Source of the DNA: CAZYTO01 sp964650405
GTDB lineage: Bacteria; Acidobacteriota; Thermoanaerobaculia; Gp7-AA8
Assembly (NCBI GenBank): GCA_964650405.1
Contig: CAZYTO010000195.1
Span: 1 to 10,773, forward strand
DNA length: 10,773 nt
Direction of reading: 5' to 3'
Both the position numbers and the translations under genes were made by a program. Positions 5,984-10,773 of the stretch are shown here, piece by piece. The notes beneath the pieces were generated by a model that was not told the DNA's origin, did not search any database, and saw nothing but the letters and a program-made list of their open reading frames with translations. Position 1 is the stretch's first letter. The number at the start of each line of letters is the position of its first letter.

Positions 5984-6736
5984 ATGAAAAACGTCCAACG
6001 CAGCATGGTTCCCCTCTTCAGCCCGCGCGGCCGGGTCGTGGCACTTCTGTTTCTTCTCCTCACCGTTTCGCTTGCTGCACAGAGCCGCCGTCCCGAGGCG
6101 CGTCCGCGGTCCGGACCTGGATCGGGCGATCCGGATGAGCCGGTGGCGCCGTGGCGGTTCGTCGAGAAGGACGAGTTGGTAATCACCACGCCGTTCGCCC
6201 TCTTCTGGTTCCCGGCCACGAACCAGGAGATGGACCGCTCGCCGCTCCTGGCCTCCACGGCGCTCACCGAGGACGCCGGCCGCTGCGTCAGCCTGATGGC
6301 CGTCGTTCCGCCGAACGACACCATAGTGACGAAGCTCGGTGTCACGGCCAAGCTTCCGGCCGCCGTGCTCGTGGATCGCAGCGGCAAGGTCATTCGCCGC
6401 CTCGATCCCGCCGGCGGGGTGTTCAAGCCCGCCGCCGTCGAACAACTGGTCGCCCAGGAGCTCGATGCCCGCGACGAGGGGATGCTCCACGACATCACTG
6501 CCGCCCGGAAGAAAGCCGGCGCCGGGGAGAAGGACGCCGCCATCACCCTCTACCGGAAGATCTGGGATGACCGCTGCCTCTTCCCCCTCGCCGGCCAGGA
6601 GGCCCAGGGCGCGCTCAAGGCCCTCGGCGTCACCGTGGAAGAACCGCCGTCCGCATTGTTGCCCGATCCGAACCTGAACAACACGCCCGCGAAAAAGCCG
6701 AAGAAGGGCAAAGAGGGCGGAAACGGACGCGATTGA
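5984..6736 (+). CDS. Secreted thioredoxin-fold-like protein lacking CxxC
   Basis: The 250-residue product has a signal peptide or N-terminal anchor (residues 17-32, VVALLFLLLTVSLAAQ). Residues ~68-160 resemble a thioredoxin fold: a strand VITTPFALFWFPA, a second strand region SLMAVVPP, then TKLGVTAKLPAAVLVDRSG, which matches the thioredoxin segment before and after the cis-proline (P125 here), followed by KVIRRLDPAG and a final helix. No CxxC lies at the usual site after the first strand, so a normal dithiol reaction is unlikely. Residues 165-215 look like a TPR-type helix pair, and the tail (236-250) is lysine-rich. ATG 5984 was chosen because the hydrophobic segment follows directly; an ATG at 6005 is a possible alternative. 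The frame is open back to 5591 but that DNA belongs to the DUF1152 gene. Confidence 0.72.
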   Translation: MKNVQRSMVPLFSPRGRVVALLFLLLTVSLAAQSRRPEARPRSGPGSGDPDEPVAPWRFVEKDELVITTPFALFWFPATNQEMDRSPLLASTALTEDAGRCVSLMAVVPPNDTIVTKLGVTAKLPAAVLVDRSGKVIRRLDPAGGVFKPAAVEQLVAQELDARDEGMLHDITAARKKAGAGEKDAAITLYRKIWDDRCLFPLAGQEAQGALKALGVTVEEPPSALLPDPNLNNTPAKKPKKGKEGGNGRD

Positions 6737-6748
6737 GGCCGGTGAGGC

Positions 6749-6780
6749 CGTAACCTCGCAACCCCGCAACCCCGCAACCT
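6749..6780. repeat. Octanucleotide tandem repeat, CGCAACCC type, four units
   Basis: Four consecutive 8-bp units occur: CGTAACCT, CGCAACCC, CGCAACCC and CGCAACCT. The last two bases of the array (6779-6780) belong to the complement of the mutM stop codon, so on the minus strand the array starts inside TAG. It fills most of the 42 bp between two convergent genes. A 7-bp direct repeat GAGGCCG (6735-6741 and 6744-6750) sits next to it. No hairpin terminator was found here. Confidence 0.85.
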
Positions 6781-7693
6781 AAACCAGGTCATCAATCGAC
6801 TTCGGCCAGTCCCCATGCAGCAACCGCGAGAGCGCCCGGTCGGCCAGGAGCTTGCCGCCCGTCTGGCAGCGCGCGCAGTAGTTCGTCTCGTTCTCGGCGT
6901 AGACGATGCGCTGGACGGGCGTGCCGCAGTCGGGGCACGGCTGGTTGTAGCGGCCGTGGACGGCCATCTCCGGCCGGAACGCAGTGACCTTTTCCGGGAA
7001 CTTGTCGCCTGCCTCGGCGCGGAGGCGGTCCGTCCAGTCGACGAGGGTCGTGCGGATGGCGTCGTAGAGCCGGGTCAGCTCCGCGTCGTCGAGGTTCGTC
7101 GTCATCTGCACCGGGGAGAGGCGGGCGCGGTGGAGGATCTCGTCCGAGTAGGCGTTGCCGATGCCGCTGAAGACGTGCGGGTCGGTGAGCGTGCGCTTCA
7201 GCGTGTGGCGCTCGCGGGTCAGTGCTTCGCGGAACTGGGCGAGCGTCATCTCCAGCGGCTCGATGCCTCCCGGGTCCTGGGCGCGAACCGCGTCGCGGCC
7301 CTGGACGATGTGCATCGAGGCGCGCCGCTTCGAGCCTGCTTCGGTGAGGATGAGCGTCCCGTGCTCGAAGTCGAGTGCGGCCAATCCCACCTTCCCCGGA
7401 ATCTTCGCGTTCGGCGGCTGCCACTTGAAGCGGCCGGCGATCATGAGGTGGATGATCAGGAAGAGGTCGCCCTCGAAGCCCTTGCCTTCAAAACCCTTGC
7501 CTTCAAGACCAATGACGATGCGTTTGCCGATGCGCTCGATCCCGGCCACTTTTTTTCCGGCCAGCGCGGCAGGCGCGGGCTCGACCGTGCGCAGGACGAA
7601 AGGATTGCCCAGCCGCAACTTGAGCATGGTCGCGCCCGCTATCCGCTTCTGCAGCGCCTCGACGTAGACGGTCACATCCGGGAGTTCCGGCAT
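6779..7693 (-). CDS. mutM: Fpg/MutM-family DNA glycosylase (formamidopyrimidine-DNA glycosylase)
   Basis: Fpg removes oxidised purines such as 8-oxoguanine and cleaves the resulting abasic site. The protein starts MPELPDV: Pro2 becomes the catalytic nucleophile after Met removal and Glu3 assists, which fixes the start at 7693. Lys57 (GKRIV) is at the position of the conserved catalytic lysine, HLMIAGR corresponds to the family's HLGMSG loop, and the H2TH region has GIGNAYSDEILHRA (residues 177-190). A C-terminal zinc finger has C253-x2-C256-x16-C273-x2-C276. At 304 residues it is about 30 longer than E. coli Fpg, partly from a 27-residue tail after the finger and partly from a small GKGFE duplication at residues 65-74. 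The finger arginine seems replaced by Asn268, so substrate preference may differ from the classical enzyme. Confidence 0.93.
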   Translation of the reverse strand: MPELPDVTVYVEALQKRIAGATMLKLRLGNPFVLRTVEPAPAALAGKKVAGIERIGKRIVIGLEGKGFEGKGFEGDLFLIIHLMIAGRFKWQPPNAKIPGKVGLAALDFEHGTLILTEAGSKRRASMHIVQGRDAVRAQDPGGIEPLEMTLAQFREALTRERHTLKRTLTDPHVFSGIGNAYSDEILHRARLSPVQMTTNLDDAELTRLYDAIRTTLVDWTDRLRAEAGDKFPEKVTAFRPEMAVHGRYNQPCPDCGTPVQRIVYAENETNYCARCQTGGKLLADRALSRLLHGDWPKSIDDLV

Positions 7694-7703
7694 CGTTCCG
7701 GCG

Positions 7704-7711
7704 ATTATGAT
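7704..7711. promoter_or_regulatory. AT-rich island with overlapping -10-like hexamers for two divergent genes
   Basis: The eight bases ATTATGAT are the only AT-rich part of the 23-bp gap. The plus strand gives TATGAT ending 5 nt before the M23 ATG; the minus strand gives CATAAT ending 10 nt before the mutM ATG. Both would give leaderless or nearly leaderless transcripts. No good -35 is visible on either side. Confidence 0.35.
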
Positions 7712-7716
7712 GGGCC

Positions 7717-8325
7717 ATGCGGTGGATCTTTCGCAGTTTGGTCCTGATGATGGCCGTGGCCGCCTTCGCCCTCGGTCACATCCGGGCCGGCCTCGAGGTG
7801 CCTGTGCAGGCGCAGACGTTCGCGACGCCGTCGTCGCCGTCCGGCGCTTCGTCGCCGGGCGGTCAGGACATCGCCATCCCGGTTGCCGGCGTCGAGGCGA
7901 GGGCGCTGCGAGACTCCTTCAATGAAGGACGGGTCGGTCATATCCATCACGCCATCGACATCCTTGCGCCGCGCGGGACGGCCGTGCTGGCCGCTGTCGA
8001 CGGCACGATCCGCAAGCTCTTCACCAGCGCCGCCGGCGGTCTGACGATCTACCAGTTCGATCGGGCCGGAGAGCTCGTCTACTACTACGCGCACCTTGAC
8101 CGTTATGCGCCCGGCATCGCCGAGGGGCAGCAGGTGGCGCAAGGCACCGTGATCGGCTATGTGGGAACGTCCGGCAATGCACCTCCAGAGACGCCGCACC
8201 TGCACTTCGCCATCGAGCGGCTCGGCCCGGAGAAGCTCTGGTGGCGCTCCGAGCCGATCAACCCCTATCCGATCCTCATGACACGCGCTTCAGTGCCTCC
8301 TGAACGTCCTTCTGATTCGCGTTGA
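7717..8325 (+). CDS. Secreted M23 (LytM) family metallopeptidase
   Basis: M23 peptidases cut the peptide bridges of peptidoglycan outside the cytoplasm. The 202-residue protein begins MRWIFR followed by a hydrophobic signal segment (about 7-20) and a Pro/Ser-rich linker (35-50). The catalytic domain (about 55-185) has the first zinc motif H77-x3-D81 (HHAID), the strand AAVDGTIRKL, the catalytic-site YYAHLD (H126), EGQQVAQGTVIGYVG and the second zinc motif H161-L-H163 in TPHLHFAIE. All expected metal ligands are present, so it should be active rather than a LytM regulator. The basic n-region supports the 7717 start. It lies head-to-head with mutM (23 bp) and its last 50 bp overlap the end of the opposite TPR gene; the 14 residues after PYPILM may be a tail created by that overlap. 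Confidence 0.9.
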   Translation: MRWIFRSLVLMMAVAAFALGHIRAGLEVPVQAQTFATPSSPSGASSPGGQDIAIPVAGVEARALRDSFNEGRVGHIHHAIDILAPRGTAVLAAVDGTIRKLFTSAAGGLTIYQFDRAGELVYYYAHLDRYAPGIAEGQQVAQGTVIGYVGTSGNAPPETPHLHFAIERLGPEKLWWRSEPINPYPILMTRASVPPERPSDSR

Positions 8326-9148
8326 TCTTCAGCGACGTCTGGTAGGCGGCCTTGGCTTCCGCCTTCCGCCCCAGCTTTTCGAAGATGGCGCCCAGCCAGT
8401 AGTGGGCGCGGTGCAGGCCCGGCTCGTCGGAGGCCGGCTTGTAATTGAGGTAGCGCTTCAGCGCGTCCTCGCCGCGCGGAAGCTCGCTGCCGGTGAGGGC
8501 GGCGATGTGTCCCACCTGGAACCAGGCCGGCATGTAGCCGGCGTCGAGCTTCAGAGCCGTGTCGAATTCGGCGGCGGCGGCGGGAAACTCTTTCGCGCCG
8601 ATCAGGTAGTTGCCGTACCAGTAGTGCGCTTTCGCCGAGGCCGGCTGGTCCTTGACCATGGCCTCGTACTCGCCGCGCACGAGCTCGAGTTTCTGCTGCT
8701 TGCGATAGATCGACGCGAAGGCCAGGTGCCCTCGGAACGGATCGCGCTTCCGGATCTCGGTGGCCTGTTCGATGGCCTTGGCCTCGCTGCCGCCGGCAAT
8801 GCCGGGAACCTGGAGGTACCACTCCATGAGACCGAAGCGGGCGTCGAAGTAATTCGGATCGAGATTCACCGCGGCCTGGAACTCGTCCTTGCACTTGTTC
8901 GCCAGCGACATCTGGCTGAAGATGCTGGCCTTCTGCGCGGCATCGCCGTAGGCGTCGCCGAGGTGGTAGTGCGCCGCGGCGTTCTTCGGCGACTTGGCGA
9001 CGGCGTCCTTGAAGAAGTCGATGGCCTTGTCGATGTTCCCGGCGTGCAGAGCGCTCTCGCCCTGGGCGATCAGCGGGTCGGCCGGGTCGGCCGCGAAGAG
9101 CGGAAGGGCCAGAAACAGCGCGAGAACAGAACCTACGTGTCGTGACAT
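8276..9148 (-). CDS. Secreted tetratricopeptide-repeat protein
   Basis: The 290-residue product has a signal peptide (1-20, ending LFAA) and several TPR-type helix pairs: AGNIDKAIDFFKDAVAKSP (about 37-55), HLGDAYGDAAQKA, a CKDEFQAAVNLDPNYFDARF block, AHYWYGNYLIGAKEFPAA with AAEFDTALKLDAGYMP, and HYWLGAIFEKLGRKAEAK near the end. TPRs are protein-binding scaffolds; the partner is unknown and the export signal puts it in the envelope. A clear AGGGGG precedes the ATG by 4 nt, so unlike its neighbours it is probably translated with a leader. The 3' end overlaps the convergent M23 gene by 50 bp, and it diverges from the M3 peptidase gene across 168 bp. Confidence 0.87.
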   Translation of the reverse strand: MSRHVGSVLALFLALPLFAADPADPLIAQGESALHAGNIDKAIDFFKDAVAKSPKNAAAHYHLGDAYGDAAQKASIFSQMSLANKCKDEFQAAVNLDPNYFDARFGLMEWYLQVPGIAGGSEAKAIEQATEIRKRDPFRGHLAFASIYRKQQKLELVRGEYEAMVKDQPASAKAHYWYGNYLIGAKEFPAAAAEFDTALKLDAGYMPAWFQVGHIAALTGSELPRGEDALKRYLNYKPASDEPGLHRAHYWLGAIFEKLGRKAEAKAAYQTSLKINANQKDVQEALKRVS

Positions 9149-9152
9149 TCGT

Positions 9153-9158
9153 CCCCCT
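9153..9158 (-). promoter_or_regulatory. Ribosome binding site of the TPR gene
   Basis: The minus strand reads AGGGGG, then 4 nt, then the ATG at 9148. This is one of only two good Shine-Dalgarno sequences in the window and supports the chosen start. Confidence 0.6.
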
Positions 9159-9208
9159 GAAGCTGGTGTCTCCTGCCGTGACCTCCGGCGGCGAGATGCT
9201 ACTCCTGA

Positions 9209-9240
9209 TCTATATACCGCTGTTTCGCACTCGTTTCGCA
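9209..9240 (-). promoter_or_regulatory. Putative TPR-gene promoter with direct-repeat operator
   Basis: TATATA at 9211-9216 is a plausible minus-strand -10 about 60 nt before the gene. Upstream of it, where the -35 should be, the 8-bp word GTTTCGCA occurs twice on the plus strand (9222-9229 and 9233-9240), 11 bp apart, and a near-inverted copy TTGCGAAC follows at 9251-9258. This looks like a binding site for a regulator covering one face of the helix, and a weak -35 fits an activated promoter. Confidence 0.35.
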
Positions 9241-9277
9241 GGACACAACTTTGCGAACTTGTACGTCTTTTGCTGGA

Positions 9278-9304
9278 TTGAGGTTAGTCGAGCAACTGTA
9301 GAAT
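9278..9304 (+). promoter_or_regulatory. Putative promoter of the M3 peptidase gene
   Basis: TTGAGG (9278-9283) and TAGAAT (9299-9304) are spaced by 15 nt, a little short of the usual 16-18. The start of transcription would be near 9311, only about 6 nt before the ATG. No Shine-Dalgarno lies in that interval. Confidence 0.35.
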
Positions 9305-9316
9305 ACGCGCCCATTC

Positions 9317-10773
9317 ATGCCTGAGACCGTTCTGACCACCCCTGCGGATACCGAGCGTGCCACCGTCCCCATCTTCACTGCCGCGGAGCTGACGGCGGCG
9401 GCGGCGCGGGCGCTCGAAGAGGCGCGGCAGCGCCTTGAGGAGATCGAGCGCATTCCGCTCGACGCCATTTCGGCGGCGGGCGTCCTCGACGCCTGGGACG
9501 CCACATCCATCGCTCTCGAAGACGCTTTCGGTCCGGTCTCGCTGCTCAACAGCGTCCATCCCGGCAAGGACGTTCGGGACGTCGCCGACCGCGCTCTCAT
9601 CGACGAGTCGGTCTTCATCACCGGGCTCTTTCAGAATGAAGCGCTCTACCAGCGCGTCCTTCACGTCCAGCCCCAGACGCCGGCACAGGTGCAGTTGCGC
9701 AAGGATCTGCTCGAGGCGTTCGAGGACAGCGGCGTGGCTCTCCCTCCGGAGAAGCGTCAGCGCTTCCGCGAGATCTCCGAGCGGCTGACCGAGCTGGCCC
9801 AGGAGTTCGCCCGCAGCATCCGCGAGAACCGGACCGTCGTCCGTTTCACGCCGGACGAATGCCACGGCCTGCCGGCCTCCTACCTGGAGCGGATCCAGCG
9901 GGATGACGACGGCAACATCGTGGCCGGCTTCGACCATCCCGACTTCTTGCGGATCATGATGAACGCGGCCAGCGACCCGGCCCGCCGGCGTTACTACGTC
10001 GCCTACACGAACCGCGGCACGGCCCGGAACATCGAGATCCTGGACGAGATCGCGGCCCTGCGCCGCGAGATCGCCGACCTCTATGGCGTGCCGAGCTTCG
10101 CCCACTACGTCACCAAGCGGCGCATGGTGGAAAACCCCGAGACGGTGGCCCAGTTCCTCGACGAGGTGAAGAGCGTCGTCACGAACGCCGAGATCCGCGA
10201 CCTCAGGCAACTCGCCGAGATGAAGGCGGAGATGACCGGCGCGTCCCTGGAGACGACGAAGATCGAGCGGTGGGACGTGATGTTCTACCGCGAGCGGCTG
10301 CGCGAGCGCCGTTATGCCGTCGATCAGGAAGCCCTCCGGACGCACTTCCCCACTCAGCCGACCCTCCGCTGGATGCTCGACGTCAGCGAGCGGCTCTACG
10401 GCCTGCGCTTCGAGGAAACCACCGTTCCGGTCTGGCACGAGGACGTCATCTACCTCGACGTCCGCGATGCCGATTCGGGCCGCTTGATCGGCGGCATCTA
10501 CCTCGATCTCTATCCGCGCGACGGGAAATACAAGCATGCCGCGGCCTGGCCGGTGCGCGGCGTGAGCCGCCGCGCGGGGCGGAAGCCCATCAGCGTCCTG
10601 GTCACGAACTTCGACCGCCAGGGCCTCACGCACAACGAGCTGGAGACCCTGCTGCACGAGTTCGGGCACGTGCTGCACGGCGTGCTGTCGCAGACCGAGT
10701 ACAACCAGCACGCCGGCACGAGCGTGGAGCGCGACTTCGTGGAAGCGCCGTCGCAGATGTACGAGGAGTGGGC
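9317..10773 (+). CDS. M3 family oligopeptidase (thimet/oligopeptidase A type), 3' truncated by window end
   Basis: M3 enzymes are zinc oligopeptidases that degrade short peptides, usually in the cytoplasm. The visible 485 residues are about 70% of a normal 650-700 residue protein and stay open to the window edge. The zinc motif is H447-E448-F449-G450-H451 within LLHEFGHVLHG, and the third ligand is Glu476 in DFVEAPSQMYEEW. Upstream features fit the family's long helical N-terminal domain, including RRYYVAYTNRGTARNIEIL and YGVPSFAHYVTKRRMVENP, then IERWDVMFYRERLRERRY. No signal peptide is seen. The ATG at 9317 is chosen as the first in-frame start after a -10-like element; no Shine-Dalgarno is present. 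It is transcribed away from the TPR gene, and no downstream neighbour is visible. Confidence 0.92.
   Translation, partial: MPETVLTTPADTERATVPIFTAAELTAAAARALEEARQRLEEIERIPLDAISAAGVLDAWDATSIALEDAFGPVSLLNSVHPGKDVRDVADRALIDESVFITGLFQNEALYQRVLHVQPQTPAQVQLRKDLLEAFEDSGVALPPEKRQRFREISERLTELAQEFARSIRENRTVVRFTPDECHGLPASYLERIQRDDDGNIVAGFDHPDFLRIMMNAASDPARRRYYVAYTNRGTARNIEILDEIAALRREIADLYGVPSFAHYVTKRRMVENPETVAQFLDEVKSVVTNAEIRDLRQLAEMKAEMTGASLETTKIERWDVMFYRERLRERRYAVDQEALRTHFPTQPTLRWMLDVSERLYGLRFEETTVPVWHEDVIYLDVRDADSGRLIGGIYLDLYPRDGKYKHAAAWPVRGVSRRAGRKPISVLVTNFDRQGLTHNELETLLHEFGHVLHGVLSQTEYNQHAGTSVERDFVEAPSQMYEEW

Noticed and set aside
6815..7747. 310-codon plus-strand open frame
   Set aside because: It mirrors mutM on the other strand; the mutM frame has every catalytic and zinc residue.
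9284..10711. 475-codon minus-strand open frame
   Set aside because: It is antisense to the M3 peptidase gene, which has an intact zinc motif; the opposite product resembles nothing and is an effect of high GC.

Overview
The window is GC-rich bacterial DNA, roughly 65% or more over most of its length by eye. Gene content suggests an Acidobacteriota-like soil or sediment bacterium: an ECF sigma, membrane anti-sigma and DUF4097 operon, an Fpg beginning MPELPDV, secreted TPR and M23 proteins, and an acidobacterial-looking FlhB N-terminus. This placement is inference; no rRNA or marker gene is present. No tRNA, rRNA, CRISPR array, transposase or phage gene was seen.

Left end (1-1405). One open frame at 31-1011 is made of three unrelated pieces in frame: the first ~60 residues of the flagellar export protein FlhB, the last ~90 residues of the UbiG methyltransferase, and a nearly complete unrecognised multi-pass membrane protein in lower-GC DNA. 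It reads as an assembly chimera or a recombination scar. Next comes about 265 bp of non-coding DNA, then a heptamer repeat tract (1278-1402) that stops 3 nt short of the next gene's stop codon.

Minus-strand block (1406-5833). Read in transcription order: a DUF1152 gene broken by a one-base loss, a conserved gene of unknown function broken by a one-base gain, then a compact operon of ECF sigma factor, zinc-binding membrane anti-sigma factor and an exported DUF4097 beta-repeat protein. Sigma and anti-sigma overlap by ATGA, and anti-sigma and DUF4097 overlap by 14 bp. The DUF4097 protein has a strict 36-residue period made of two alternating 18-residue half-repeats. The operon probably senses an envelope signal and changes the cell surface.

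Right part (5984-10773). Five genes alternate in direction: a secreted thioredoxin-fold-like protein without CxxC (+), an Fpg/MutM DNA glycosylase (-), a secreted M23 (LytM) peptidase (+), a secreted TPR protein (-) and the first ~485 residues of an M3 oligopeptidase (+), cut by the window end. The spaces between them are unusual: an octamer array that begins inside the mutM stop codon, a 23-bp head-to-head gap with a possibly shared -10 element, a 50-bp tail-to-tail coding overlap, and a divergent promoter region with an 11-bp-spaced direct repeat. Three starts have TANNNT 5-6 nt upstream and no Shine-Dalgarno, suggesting leaderless transcripts.

The strongest items for follow-up are the DUF4097 repeat architecture, the three-part ORF, the two stop-codon-abutting repeat arrays and the candidate leaderless promoters. 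The chimeric ORF and two frameshifts also raise a real question about assembly quality, which should be settled first.
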